Below, one piece after another: positions 1-13,464 of a stretch of DNA of 64,000 bases. Source of the stretch: Balanoglossus misakiensis. Its lineage: Eukaryota > Hemichordata. The DNA lies in assembly GCA_040954595.2 (NCBI GenBank), contig CM082598.2, forward strand, positions 10,106,001 to 10,170,000. The letters run 5' to 3'. The notes beneath the pieces were generated by a model. The model saw nothing but the letters and a program-made list of their open reading frames with translations. It was not told the origin of the DNA and ran no database searches. The first letter of the stretch is position 1. The number at the start of each line of letters is the position of its first letter. The position numbers and the translations under genes were made by a program.

Positions 1-3000
1 ATTACATGTGTATGGTGCCACTTAAACGACACCATTTATTCTTTTTGAGCCTAAATCATGTTTAACCACAACTAGACAACCACAATGACCTTGTGAGAAT
101 GAAACCCACCAATAAATACATGTAGATAATCTGAAGCTATCACAGAAACAGAATGTCTTTGACAAAGTATTGCAAAGCCTTCAGTTGACCGCGAAAAAGT
201 TGACGAAGCATGCATGTGGAAAGTGGAGTGTTGACAACAATGTGAATATATGCACGATAGCTTGCTGCGCTCGCACTCAGGTCAAACCTGTTACATATTA
301 CCAAAAATGTGGATCTATATAATTAACATTGGGTCCGTTCCTTCTTATCCCACTCGTGTTTCTGTTTGTTTGGTGAGAATATCTAATAGGTTAGCCCCTT
401 TCACTCCCAGTTCCTTCTTTAGAGGTCCAACCTTACCATAGAAAACGATGGGTTTGGACTGGAACATGGCGGTGAAAGGGTTCAGGTGCTTGAGGGAGTG
501 TTAAAAATGCAGACTTTACCTTTCTATAACATGTCTCTATCTACAGCCATCCGTCCCTCAGTGACGGCTTCAATGATTTCACTCACTTCATCCAAGTTGC
601 CACCACTGGCTTTGATGGGACTTTTCTCACTGCTCAGGGATTTCGCTGGAAGGAAGGACGTAAGACTGGAATTAAGGCATACGTCCCTACATAAAGGGAG
701 GACATGATACCACAAATGGTTAATGGAGTTTCTGGGAAGGTTTTCAAATTCCAGGAATTTCCAGGAGTGTACGAATCCAGTTAAGAATTCTTTATGTCAT
801 GTGATCTGGCCATGTGACCTCCAGCATTGTCATTTCCAGGTGACGGCAAACAACATAGTGGCATCCAGTAAAAGTTTTCCACGTATGTAAGTACTTAAGA
901 ACCGCCAGACATGTAACATGTATCAGGTATAGTACCTCATCAGCCTCATGGCATTTTGTCTGCACAGTCTTTGTCTGCACCACGTTGCTGAAGTTGCCTG
1001 TCATCTGGAAAATTGAATGCCAACGTATTTGCGCTTGAGCGCGTCTGGCGTCTTTTGATATCAAAGAATAAATGCATTGTACAAACTTGAAAGTATGTAG
1101 AATTTTTCTATTTATCCTGTGTGATATAGTGAAAACGCTCAAGTTACAGTTTGTGTATGGTTTTGAGAATTATTTCACTGCTTGAGGTAAGTGAAATAAA
1201 CAGCTCACCTTGTTGTCTGTTGACTTTTTCATACTGGTTGAGAAGTTTTGTAAACACACTGTTTTCAGACTTTGATGAACTCAAAATTGCAGACACTAGC
1301 TGGACAAATCTCATCATATCTTCCTTCTTTTCAAGATGTTTCTAAATGATATAAAGGAGTGAGAGTGAGAATTGTGCATGATTATGTCAGTTTTGAACTT
1401 TCATGTCTGTTTTGGACTGAGAGCTGTTGAATGAGAGAGAGAGAGAGAGGGAGAGAGAGTTCGCGCTCGAACAATCAGGGGGTCACGCAGACGTAATCTT
1501 TTCATTGGCGTGATACTGATATCACCACGTAACTTGCAATTCCCAAGAGTGCGACTGTACGTACGTAAACTGTATCAAATTCAACTCATTCACGTCATAT
1601 GAGAGGAGGTATACCGTGCGAATGCGAGCGCTGGGGGAACCGGGTACCGCCTACTTGAAATGGACCTCTTCCCTTAGTGAAGTCAAATAATCATAATTAT
1701 CTATCATGTAAGAAGTCAAAAATGTAAGAGAATGTTTTAATAAATATGTCAACTTATTATTTATATTCCCCTGTATATATTCCCCTGTAAATGTCTCATA
1801 ATTTGAGGAATAATATTTTGGAAGCTGAACGGAAGTTGCAACTCAAATCAAATTTCAACTTCTCCAATATATGGAATAACACTATAAGCCTACTGACTTG
1901 AGAAACTCAAATTGAATTTCAAATTCTCGAACAAACGAAAATATGTTTGAATGTAAGTAATCTTACTATAAAATTGACATGCAATTACCTGTCGTTGGTG
2001 AAGCAAACTGAACAATGGACATGACAAATGATGTTTTCTGTGTAGATTATAAATAAACTGACTCTCATCACTTGATGTTAGGATTTCTTGCATTGCCAGA
2101 ATGATGTGATCACCAGAATTCTCTGATGAATCAAACAATTTCAGCCTGGAGATTTCCCTGGACAGTGTCTGTGTGAGAAATGATGGCAAAATATCAATAT
2201 CATTTATTAGGAAACCTGGCCAATCACTGAGAAATCTGTCGGCCTTTACAAAGTATAGTTCATAATCTTCTCATAAAATGATAAAGTTGCCGCAAAGGTA
2301 TACAGTCACCTATAATTTACATACGCCCATATATGGCTGAAATGGCGTATTTGAGCGTTCTAAAGGACATATGGCGGCGCTCTTTTTTTCGCGTGTGCCA
2401 CCCACTGAAAATCTGTGATTGGCTAGATCTCAAGTTTACCATGGTAACTGTAGTTAAATTACCATAGGTGACAATATACCTTAACATATCATATTTCTTC
2501 TGGGAAGTGTAATTGTTTTAAGATCAAATATTACATGTACATACCAATTGTATGCCTCTCAGATATTGTCTTTCCGTTGATGCACTCACTTTGTGCTCAC
2601 CAATACTGAATAGCTGTAAATATAATCAAAGGAGAAGAAATCACTCACTCATTAGCAATGATACTGCAAAAGTGGAAGTGACTGATTTTGAGTCTGAAGT
2701 TGGAAAAGAGTCCCAGTACAGTGTAGAGAGGTTTCCAGATAAGGTAGATTTTGCTGTCCAACCATTTTCACACAACGGCCATAAAACTTAAAGAAGAACT
2801 ATTAAATTACCCAGCCTGATAAGTTTTGTGGTGTTTGGAAAGTCGTCCATGTCTGATGACACAAGATCAGCTTTTGATTGTAACATGAGACATGATCAGT
2901 TGTGTTTTGGTTCAAAAGAACATGACCTGGTTTAAGAAGCCTTGCAACTTCAGGTGACTACAGGAGCTATACTGTGCCCATTGGCCTTGATTTGACTGAG

Positions 3001-5158
3001 AAACCATGATTTACTGAAAAGCCACTTGGAAAAGGGTCCACTTTATTTCTAAACCAAACTTACCTTCAGGAAGATCATCTTGGCTGACTCTTGACTATCT
3101 ACAGTGACTTTTCTTGCATCCATCTTGGCTGCAACATCTTTCTTTTCATCCACCTGCATTGCCTCACTTTTCTCCTCTTTCTTTTCCTCATCTGCAAATA
3201 AAAATTGTGTTATGTCCAGGAAATATTATTTACTTTCTGAGAAGAAACTGGAATATCTAGCTTTGCAAATCAGTTAGTGAAATAAGAGAACGCAAACAAT
3301 TAATTGTCATGAAATAGTCACCTCTGTTAATATCGCGAAAAATTTCCCATCACAAAAATTACCAAGATTACAGTAACCTAAAAATATAAAATCCTAATAA
3401 TGTCCAAAGTTGAAGAATTCTATATGTATGACTTAACTTTTGAGACACTATTTCACAACACAAATACTAGTACCTTTGTTCTCTTTATCCAGGAATGAAT
3501 TTTTTTCCACCTTCTGCTCCTCTCATCTGTTGAACTTCCACTAACTGAGCCATGTATCCTTTGTCAACCACAGCCTGTTCCATACTGTACAGATCTTGTC
3601 TGCAGGCCATGTCGAGATGCTGCAGTAGTTTGCTGTGAAAAGAAACAGAAGTGTTACATGTGTATGTGTGTTACAGGGCCAGATCACGGCACATCATGAC
3701 AAAATCTTTGTGAATATGGTGCTAGCATCATGTTTATAGCAGATCATGTGTATTCATACTTGTGGGCCAAATGACCTTAATATGTGGTTTGTTGTATGAC
3801 TTAATTATAACACACACACCCAGTTTTTTTAATAGTCCTGCTTGAAAGATCACAGAGTGTCTTTGGCTACTGAAAAGCACCACCACAATGAGAGATAACT
3901 CACAACACCGAAGAGTAAATCTCTAAAGTTGTAATTTAAACCAAGTATGGAAATTGGGATGTACGGTAGCTTTGATGAGGAATAATTCTAGAGTTACAAC
4001 ATACCTCATGCTGTTGACTGGTATACCAAAGGACTGCACAAACAAGACCAACTGAGCTGGTTCCAAGTCTTCCAGGGCTGAAAAAAATGACAAATTCAGG
4101 ATGAAAACAACAAAAGTTTGGTGAGAAAAGATCCCAAGTTGAATTGACACACAGATTGGCAGATATTTCCACGAAATATCACATGTAAATGGTGCAACAA
4201 CAGATTAACCGATCAGGCCATGACAAATACTGCACCTCTTCACAAAAACTGCTGGGTTGCAATTTATAGCATAAAATTACTGTAAAACAGGAAATTTTTG
4301 TGATATCACAAGAGAGCTGACTATTCCATTGCTCAAATTGTTTCTTTGCGACCATTTATTTTCACGTTTTTTGGCTCTCACGAAATTCGCAAAAATTTCC
4401 CCTTTTACAATAGTATGGTTGGATCTATACAATGTATACATTGAATGGGGATGAACACTGGACAGTGGAGCATTCTATATTAAAATTTGGGAAAACATTG
4501 AAGCCATATTAAGGTCATACTTGATTAAGCTGAAAGTCGGCACAGAATAAATTTGAAATTCAATTGGCTACAAAAATTGACTTTTCTGCCATTCTGAGAT
4601 CTCCATGCTGAGCTCAATTATGTTGCTGCTTCATATAGTGGTCAGCAATAAAAACTTACTACTGTTACAGTGGTTATACATGTAACTCTTATTAAATGTT
4701 TTTTTTTTCTTGTTTTATCATGAAATCTGACAATATCACGAAATCTGACTGTGGGTGGCACGACAGAATAAAACTGGTTTTCGTCTCAACTTTTGTACAT
4801 GTAGTGACACAATGAAAGAATGACAGAGAAACTGCTAACAGACAGATTATTATATATTATTTTACCTTTTCATGTCACTTTTATAAAACACTGCATGGCA
4901 ACAAATGTGAACCATGAACAATTTGCAAGACAATGAACTAGAAGTTGAACGAGATTTGAAGACCTGCTCTGGAAGTAATTGATTGACACTCACCCATGAG
5001 TAAGATTCCGCATGGGGCTGTGTGGCTTTCTTCAAGTAATTGTAGAATATATGTAACATGGATGTCAGTGTACATAGCGTTGGTCTGGTCGGCACTGGTG
5101 TCTCTACACAGCATGGAGCTGAGTATGGTGGGCCTTTCTACAATCACCTGAGCTAAAT
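1..5158 (-). pseudogene. INTS1 fragment copy 1 (e1-e8; e9 lies outside the window)
   Basis: Minus-strand exons are e1 4866-5158, e2 4005-4077, e3 3474-3632, e4 3064-3191, e5 2545-2613, e6 1989-2168, e7 1209-1341 and e8 520-645. All have AG acceptors and GT donors, except that e1 lacks its natural acceptor because the repeat junction falls one base inside it. Shared damage here: frame switch in e1 near 5065-5082, a seven-T run (plus strand) at 3500-3506 that puts e3 into a TAA at 3485-3487, and a TAG at 524-526 in e8. In e1 this copy encodes AQVIVERP where the others have AQLIVERP. It resembles copy 5 at several intronic sites. Confidence 0.85.
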
Positions 5159-8100
5159 GTGACAATGTGTAATTAAAGAGAAATATACAGTCAGTGGAGT
5201 AAAGGGTATAACACAATCATACTGATGGAATTCTCACTACCTGAAATAGGTTTTTGCTACCTAGGTGAGTGATGAATAAAGGTCTAATGTCCTCTCTGAT
5301 ATAACATACTAGTGTATGGTAAATGTCTTTCAGAGATCTACACATTAAAGGGACAAACTCTCTACAGTTAATTCATTTTGGGGAGATTTTTACTCTCATA
5401 TCCTACAAACGGGATGGAAGTTGTGTGTGGTCGAACATTGATTCACTTTATATCCACATGTAGAATAACATAAATGGTGTCTTGTATCAAACATAATGTA
5501 TGGAAAAAGGGCAGCGAGAGAGAGACTTTGTCCCTTTAAATATCATAGCTGGCATACAGTTATAAATATGCATTTTTTGATTTATGTCTTGCAAGTACAA
5601 AACTGTTCTTTATTAAAAAGAAATACAGACAAGGTGATCCCAGGAACATAAAACCCAAAACTCAAAGCTACCAGACAGATGAGTCTTGAGATAAACTTGG
5701 ACTTACTTGTCAATCAATCAGGACTGCTCTTGTAACAACAACTCACTCAATGCTTCACTGGTGCTGGATGATTTTGTTGGCACTTGCATAGCAACAGATA
5801 AGGCTTTATTCAGAAACTCTTCTAGTTGGCTGGAATTGGCGCCTGTCAGCTGGTGATACACTGCATATGGTGCAAAGTCAAACAAAATTCACCCAATCAT
5901 AAAATGTATCATTAACATGATCATACCATAAAAATTGTGAATGAATTACAATTATAGCGTGCGCATATTGAATCATACGAAATCACACCAAATAACGCGA
6001 GACTTAGAAATAACATTACATGTGTATGGTGCCACTTAAACGACACCATTTATTCTTTTTGAGCCTAAATCATGTTTAACCACAACTAGACAACCACAAT
6101 GACCTTGTGAGAATGAAACCCACCAATAAATACATGTAGATAATCTGAAGCTATCACAGAAACAGAATGTCTTTGACAAAGTATTGCAAAGCCTTCAGTT
6201 GACCGCGAAAAAGTTGACGAAGCATGCATGTGGAAAGTGGAGTGTTGACAACAATGTGAATATATGCACGATAGCTTGCTGCGCTCGCACTCAGGTCAAA
6301 CCTGTTACATATTACCAAAAATGTGGATCTATATAATTAACATTGGGTCCGTTCCTTCTTATCCCACTCGTGTTTCTGTTTGTTTGGTGAGAATATCTAA
6401 TAGGTTAGCCCCTTTCACTCCCAGTTCCTTCTTTAGAGGTCCAACCTTACCATAGAAAACGATGGGTTTGGACTGGAACATGGCGGTGAAAGGGTTCAGG
6501 TGCTTGAGGGAGTGTTAAAAATGCAGACTTTACCTTTCTATAACATGTCTCTATCTACAGCCATCCGTCCCTCAGTGACGGCTTCAATGATTTCACTCAC
6601 TTCATCCAAGTTGCCACCACTGGCTTTGATGGGACTTTTCTCACTGCTCAGGGATTTCGCTGGAAGGAAGGACGTAAGACTGGAATTAAGGCATACGTCC
6701 CTACATAAAGGGAGGACATGATACCACAAATGGTTAATGGAGTTTCTGGGAAGGTTTTCAAATTCCAGGAATTTCCAGGAGTGTACGAATCCAGTTAAGA
6801 ATTCTTTATGTCATGTGATCTGGCCATGTGACCTCCAGCATTGTCATTTCCAGGTGACGGCAAACAACATAGTGGCATCCAGTAAAAGTTTTCCACGTAT
6901 GTAAGTACTTAAGAACCGCCAGACATGTAACATGTATCAGGTATAGTACCTCATCAGCCTCATGGCATTTTGTCTGCACAGTCTTTGTCTGCACCACGTT
7001 GCTGAAGTTGCCTGTCATCTGGAAAATTGAATGCCAACATATTTGCGCTTGAGCGCGTCTGGCGTCTTTTGATATCAAAGAATAAATGCATTGTACAAAC
7101 TTGAAACTATGTAGAATTTTTCTATTTATCCTGTGTGATATAGTGAAAACGCTCAAGTTACAGTTTGTGTATGGTTTTGAGAATTATTTCACTGCTTAAG
7201 GTAAGTGAAATAAACAGCTCACCTTGTTGTCTGTTGACTTTTTCATACTGGTTGAGAAGTTTTGTAAACACACTGTTTTCAGACTTTGATGAACTCAAAA
7301 TTGCAGACATTAGCTGGACAAATCTCATCATATCTTCCTTCTTTTCAAGATGTTTCTAAATGATATAAAGGAGTGAGAGTGAGAATTGTGCATGATTATG
7401 TCAGTTTTGAACTTTCATGTCTGTTTTGGACTGAGAGCTGTTGAATGAGAGAGAGAGAGGGAGAGAGATATCGCGCTCGAACAATCAGGGGGTCACGCAG
7501 ACGTAATCTTTTCATTGGCGTGATACTGATATCACCACGTAACTTGCAATTCCCAAGAGTGCGACTGTACGTACGTAAACTGTATCAAATTCAACTCATT
7601 CACGTCATATGAGAGGAGGTATACCGTGCGAATGCAAGCGCTGGGGGAACCGGGTACCGCCTACTTGAAATGGACCTCTTCCCTTAGTGAAGTCAAATAA
7701 TCATAATTATCTATCATGTAAGAAGTCAAAAATGTAAGAGATGTTTTAATAAATATGTCAACTTATTATTTATATTCCCCTGTATATATTCCCCTGTAAA
7801 TGTCTCATAATTTGAGGAATAATATTTTGGAAGCTGAACGGAAGTTGCAACTCAAATCAAATTTCAACTTCTCCAATATATGGAATAACACTATAAGCCT
7901 ACTGACTTGAGAAACTCAAATTGAATTTCAAATTCTCGAACAAACGAAAATATGTTTGAATGTAAGTAATCTTACTATAAAATTGACATGCAATTACCTG
8001 TCGTTGGTGAAGCAAACTGAACAATGGACATGACAAATGATGTTTTCTGTGTAGATTATAAATAAACTGACTCTCATCACTTGATGTTAGGATTTCTTGC

Positions 8101-11100
8101 ATTGCCAGAATGATGTGATCACCAGAATTCTCTGATGAATCAAACAATTTCAGCCTGGAGATTTCCCTGGACAGTGTCTGTGTGAGAAATGATGGCAAAA
8201 TATTAATATCATTTATTAGGAAACCTGGCCAGTCACTGAGAAATCTGTCGGCCTTTACAAAGTATAGTTCATAATCTTCTCATAAAATGATAAAGTTGCC
8301 GCAAAGGTATACAGTCACCTATAATTTACATACGCCCATATATGGCTGAAATGGCGTATTTGAGCGTTCTAAAGGACATATGGCGGCGCTCTTTTTTTCG
8401 CGTGTGCCACCCACTGAAAATCTGTGATTGGCTAGATCTCAAGTTTACCATGGTAACTGTAGTTAAATTACCATAGGTGACAATATACCTTAACATATCA
8501 TATTTCTTCTGGGAAGTGTAATTGTTTTAAGATCAAATATTACATGTACATACCAATTGTATGCCTCTCAGATATTGTCTTTCCGTTGATGCACTCACTT
8601 TGTGCTCACCAATACTGAATAGCTGTAAATATAATCAAAGGAGAAGAAATCACTCACTCATTAGCAATGATACTGCAAAAGTGGAAGTGACTGATTTTGA
8701 GTATGAAGTTGGAAAAGAGTCCCAGTACAGTGTAGAGAGGTTTCCAGATTAGGTAGATTTTGCTGTCCAACCATTTTCACACAACGGCCATAAAACTTAA
8801 AGAAGAACTATTAAATTACCCAGCCTGATAAGTTTTGTGGTGTTTGGAAAGTCGTCCATGTCTGATGACACAAGATCAGCTTTTGATTGTAACATGAGAC
8901 ATGATCAGTTGTGTTTTGGTTCAAAAGAACATGACCTGGTTTAAGAAGCCTTGCAACTTCAGGTGACTACAGAAGGAGCTATACTGTGCCCATTGGCCTT
9001 GATTTGACTGAGAAACCATGATTTACTGAAAAGCCACTTGGAAAAGGGTCCACTTTATTTCTAAACCAAACTTACCTTCAGGAAGATCATCTTGGCTGAC
9101 TCTTGACTATCTACAGTGACTTTTCTTGCATCCATCTTGGCTGCAACATCTTTCTTTTCATCCACCTGCATTGCCTCACTTTTCTCCTCTTTCTTTTCCT
9201 CATCTGCAAATAAAAATTGTGTTATGTCCAGGAAATATTATTTACTTTCTGAGAAGAAACTGGAATATCTAGCTTTGCAAATCAGTTAGTGAAATAAGAG
9301 AACGCAAACAATTAATTGTCATGAAATAGTCACCTCTGTTAATATCGCGAAAAATTTCCCATCACAAAAATTACCAAGATTACAGTAACCTAAAAATATA
9401 AAATCCTAATAATGTCCAAAGTTGAAGAATTCTATATGTATGACTTAACTTTTGAGACACTATTTCACAACACAAATACTAGTACCTTTGTTCTCTTTAT
9501 CCAGGAATGAATTTTTTTCCACCTTCTGCTCCTCTCATCTGTTGAACTTCCACTAACTGAGCCATGTATCCTTTGTCAACCACAGCCTGTTCCATACTGT
9601 ACAGATCTTGTCTGCAGGCCATGTCGAGATGCTGCAGTAGTTTGCTGTGAAAAGAAACAGAAGTGTTACATGTGTATGTGTGTTACAGGGCCAGATCACG
9701 GCACATCATGACAAAATCTTTGTGAATATGGTGCTAGCATCATGTTTATAGCAGATCATGTGTATTCATACTTGTGGGCCAAATGACCTTAATATGTGGT
9801 TTGTTGTATGACTTAATTATAACACACACACCCAGTTTTTTTAATAGTCCTGCTTGAAAGATCACAGAGTGTCTTTGGCTACTGAAAAGCACCACCACAA
9901 TGAGAGATAACTCACAACACCGAAGAGTAAATCTCTAAAGTTGTAATTTAAACCAAGTATGGAAATTGGGATGTACGGTAGCTTTGATGAGGAATAATTC
10001 TAGAGTTACAACATACCTCATGCTGTTGACTGGTATACCAAAGGACTGCACAAACAAGACCAACTGAGCTGGTTCCAAGTCTTCCAGGGCTGAAAAAAAT
10101 GACAAATTCAGGATGAAAACAACAAAAGTTTGGTGAGAAAAGATCCCAAGTTGAATTGACACACAGATTGGCAGATATTTCCACGAAATATCACATGTAA
10201 ATGGTGCAACAACAGATTAACCGATCAGGCCATGACAAATACTGCACCTCTTCACAAAAACTGCTGGGTTGCAATTTATAGCATAAAATTACTGTAAAAC
10301 AGGAAATTTTTGTGATATCACAAGAGAGCTGACTATTCCATTGCTCACATTGTTTCTTTGCGACCATTTATTTTCACGTTTTTTGGCTCTCACGAAATTC
10401 GCAAAAATTTCCCCTTTTACAATAGTATGGTTGGATCTATACAATGTATACATTGAATGGGGATGAACACTGGACAGTGGAGCATTCTATATTAAAATTT
10501 GGGAAAACATTGAAGCCATATTAAGGTCATACTTGATTAAGCTGAAAGTCGGCACAGAATAAATTTGAAATTCAATTGGCTACAAAAATTGACTTTTCTG
10601 CCATTCTGAGATCTCCATGCTGAGCTCAATTATGTTGCTGCTTCATATAGTGGTCAGCAATAAAAACTTACTACTGTTACAGTGGTTATACATGTAACTC
10701 TTATTAAATGTTTTTTTTTTCTTGTTTTATCATGAAATCTGACAATATCACGAAATCTGACTGTGGGTGGCACGACAGAATAAAACTGGTTTTCGTCTCA
10801 ACTTTTGTACATGTAGTGACACAATGAAAGAATGACAGAGAAACTGCTAACAGACAGATTATTATATATTTTTTTACCTTTTCATGTCACTTTTATAAAA
10901 CACTGCATGGCAACAAATGTGAACCATGAACAATTTGCAAGACAATGAACTAGAAGTTGAACGAGATTTGAAGACCTGCTCTGGAAGTAATTGATTGACA
11001 CTCACCCATGAGTAAGATTCCGCATGGGGCTGTGTGGCTTTCTTCAAGTAATTGTAGAATATATGTAACATGGATGTCAGTGTACATAGCGTTGGTCTGG

Positions 11101-11170
11101 TCGGCACTGGTGTCTCTACACAGCATGGAGCTGAGTATGGTGGGCCTTTCTACAATCAACTGAGCTAAAT
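5159..11170 (-). pseudogene. INTS1 fragment copy 2
   Basis: Exons are e1 10878-11170, e2 10017-10089, e3 9486-9644, e4 9076-9203, e5 8554-8622, e6 7998-8177, e7 7223-7355, e8 6534-6659 and e9 5707-5860. It carries the three shared lesions. In addition e9 has AGA changed to TGA (plus-strand TCA at 5718-5720), which stops the frame three codons before the e9 donor. Copy 6 has the same change. This copy lacks the 8-bp duplication upstream of e8 that most later copies carry. Confidence 0.85.
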
Positions 11171-11360
11171 GTGACAATGTGTAATTAAAGAGAAATATAC
11201 AGTCAGTGGAGTAAAGGGTATAACACAATCATACTGATGGAATTCTCACTACCTGAAATAGGTTTTTGCTACCTAGGTGAGTGATGAATAAAGGTCTAAT
11301 GTCCTCTCTGATATAACATACTAGTGTATGGTAAATGTCTTTCAGAGATCTACACATTAA

Positions 11361-11547
11361 AGGGACAAACTCTCTACAGTTAATTCATTTTGGGGAGATT
11401 TTTACTCTCATATCCTACAAACGGGATGGAAGTTGTGTGTGGTCGAACATTGATTCACTATATATCCACATGTAGAATAACATAAATGGTGTCTTGTATC
11501 AAACATAATGTATGGAAAAAGGGCAGCGAGAGAGAGACTTTGTCCCT
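11361..11547. mobile_element. MITE-like element flanked by TTAA (one per unit)
   Basis: A 187-bp element in the e9-e10 intron has terminal inverted repeats AGGGACAAACTCTCT / AGGGACAAAGTCTCT (14 of 15 identical), flanked on both sides by TTAA. TTAA duplications suggest a piggyBac-type source; a TA duplication with a longer repeat is also possible. The same element lies at 5349-5535, 17382-17568, 23404-23590, 25258-25444, 31271-31457, 37280-37466, 43298-43484, 51859-52045 and 57881-58067, and is cut by the window end from 63902. It was present before amplification. Confidence 0.7.
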
Positions 11548-11718
11548 TTAAATATCATAGCTGGCATACAGTTATAAATATGCATTTTTTGATTTATGTC
11601 TTGCAAGTACAAAACTGTTCTTTATTAAAAAGAAATACAGACAAGGTGATCCCAGGAACATAAAACCCAAAACTCAAAGCTACCAGACAGATGAGTCTTG
11701 AGATAAACTTGGACTTAC

Positions 11719-11872
11719 TTGTCAATCAATCTGGACTGCTCTTGTAACAACAACTCACTCAATGCTTCACTGGTGCTGGATGATTTTGTTGGCACTTGCA
11801 TAGCAACAGATAAGGCTTTATTCAGAAACTCTTCTAGTTGGCTGGAATTGGCGCCTGTCAGCTGGTGATACA
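11719..11872 (-). pseudogene. INTS1 e9 (reference copy)
   Basis: A 154-nt exon with a CATATGCAG acceptor and a GACAA|GTAAGT donor (phase 2). It encodes YHQLTGANSSQLEEFLNKAL and ends SELLLQEQSRLID, against human QGLIEVRSPHLEELLTAFF and SSLLLQEEE. It joins e10 in phase (AA+A gives Lys). It does not join e1 in phase, which shows e9 is downstream of e8 in the gene and that the unit junction lies between e9 and the next e1. Confidence 0.85.
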
Positions 11873-12348
11873 CTGCATATGGTGCAAAGTCAAACAAAAT
11901 TCACCCAATCATAAAATGTATCATTAACATGATCATACCATAAAAAATGTGAATGAATTACAATTATAGCGTGCGCATATTGAATCATACGAAATCACAC
12001 CAAATAACGCGAGACTTAGAAATAACATTACATGTGTATGGTGCCACTTAAACGACACCATTTATTCTTTTTGAGCCTAAATCATGTTTAACCACAACTA
12101 GACAACCACAATGACCTTGTGAGAATGAAACCCACCAATAAATACATGTAGATAATCTGAAGCTATCACAGAAACAGAATGTCTTTGACAAAGTATTGCA
12201 AAGCCTTCAGTTGACCGTGAAAAAGTTGACGAAGCATGCATGTGGAAAGTGGAGTGTTGATAACAATGTGAATATATGCACGATAGCTTGCTGCGCTCGC
12301 ACTCAGGTCAAACCTGTTACATATTACCAAAAATGTGGATCTATATAA

Positions 12349-12520
12349 TTAACATTGGGTCCGTTCCTTCTTATCCCACTCGTGTTTCTGTTTGTTTGGT
12401 GAGAATATCTAATAGGTTAGCCCCTTTCACTCCCAGTTCCTTCTTTAGAGGTCCAACCTTACCATAGAAAACGATGGGTTTGGACTGGAACATGGCGGTG
12501 AAAGGGTTCAGGTGCTTGAG
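12349..12520 (-). other. Unassigned open stretch in the e8-e9 intron
   Basis: On the minus strand an open stretch after a pyrimidine-rich AACACTCCCTCAAG reads HSLKHLNPFTAMFQSKPIVF, then YGKVGPLKKELGVKG, then LLDILTKQTETRVG before TAA. It looks protein-like and contains an ATG in good context (ACCGCCATG). Yet e8 joins e9 in phase without it, and it does not match INTS1 as I recall it. It is conserved in every unit. It could be a cassette exon, a fragment of another gene, or chance; I do not recognise it. Confidence 0.3.
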
Positions 12521-12545
12521 GGAGTGTTAAAAATGCAGACTTTAC

Positions 12546-12671
12546 CTTTCTATAACATGTCTCTATCTACAGCCATCCGTCCCTCAGTGACGGCTTCAAT
12601 GATTTCACTCACTTCATCCAAGTTGCCACCACTGGCTTTGATGGGACTTTTCTCACTGCTCAGGGATTTCG
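12546..12671 (-). pseudogene. INTS1 e8 (reference copy), nonsense codon near the donor
   Basis: A 126-nt exon, acceptor CCTTCCTTCCAG, donor AAAG|GTAAAG. It encodes KSLSSEKSPIKASGGNLDEV, then SEIIEAVTEGRMAVDRDML, then TAG (plus 12550-12552), then a Lys codon. Spliced to e9 it reads DML-stop-KVYHQLTGAN, against human DLISKVLQGLIEV, so the stop sits where human INTS1 has a serine; TCG to TAG is one substitution. The stop is present in all ten copies. Confidence 0.85.
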
Positions 12672-13242
12672 CTGGAAGGAAGGACGTAAGACTGGAATTA
12701 AGGCATACGTCCCTACATAAAGGGAGGACATTTGGACATGATACCACAAATGGTTAATGGAGTTTCTGGGAAGGTTTTCAAATTCCAGGAATTTCCAGGA
12801 GTGTACGAATCCAGTTAAGAATTCTTTATGTCATGTGATCTGGCCATGTGACCTGCAGCATTGTCATTTCCAGGTGACGGCAAACAACATAGTGGCATCC
12901 AGTAAAAGTTTTCCACGTATGTAAGTACTTAAGAACCGCCAGACATGTAACATGTATCAGGTATAGTACCTCATCAGCCTCATGGCATTTTGTCTGCACA
13001 GTCTTTGTCTGCACCACGTTGCTGAAGTTGCCTGTCATCTGGAAAATTGAATGCCAATGTATTTGCGCTTGAGCTCGTCTGGCGTCTTTTGATATCAAAG
13101 AATAAATGCATTGTACAAACTTGAAACTATGTAGAATTTTTCTATTTATCCTGTGTGATATAGTGAAAATGCTCAAGTTACAGTTTGTGTATGGTTTTGA
13201 GAATTATTTCACTGCTTGAGGTAAGTGAAATAAACAGCTCAC

Positions 13243-13375
13243 CTTGTTGTCTGTTGACTTTTTCATACTGGTTGAGAAGTTTTGTAAACACACTGTTTTC
13301 AGACTTTGATGAACTCAAAATTGCAGACACTAGCTGGACAAATCTCATCATATCTTCCTTCTTTTCAAGATGTTT
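13243..13375 (-). pseudogene. INTS1 e7 (reference copy)
   Basis: A 133-nt exon with an ATCATTTAG acceptor and a CAAG|GTGAGC donor. It begins KHLEKKEDMMRFVQLVSAIL and ends LLNQYEKVNRQQ, aligning loosely with the human helical stretch between the e6 and e8 matches. It is in phase with both e6 and e8. Copies 7 and 8 have a 2-bp deletion in it; copy 4 has a Gln-to-His change (NQYE to NHYE). Confidence 0.75.
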
Positions 13376-13464
13376 CTAAATGATATAAAGGAGTGAGAGT
13401 GAGAATTGTGCATGATTATGTCAGTTTTGAACTTTCATGTCTGTTTTGGACTGAGAGCTGTTGA

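Noticed and set aside
250-707. Plus-strand open stretches of 63 and 73-81 codons in every unit.
   Set aside because: They lie opposite e8 and the intron stretch after it, have no recognisable features, and are explained as antisense shadows of minus-strand coding sequence.
792-1142. Open minus-strand stretch of 116 codons between e7 and e8, repeated in every unit, with exon-like borders at TTTTCCAG and GATGAG|GTAC.
   Set aside because: e7 joins e8 in phase without it, in the phase set by e7 it contains several stops, and it does not resemble INTS1.
1989-2260. e6 extended upstream through the longer open frame to about 2260.
   Set aside because: The extension has no INTS1 similarity and no in-phase acceptor; the CTCACACAG site at 2169 fits both phase and homology.
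2552-2791. Plus-strand open stretch starting MPLRYCLS, 63-79 codons.
   Set aside because: It is antisense to e5 and ends at a site that varies between units; no support as a gene.
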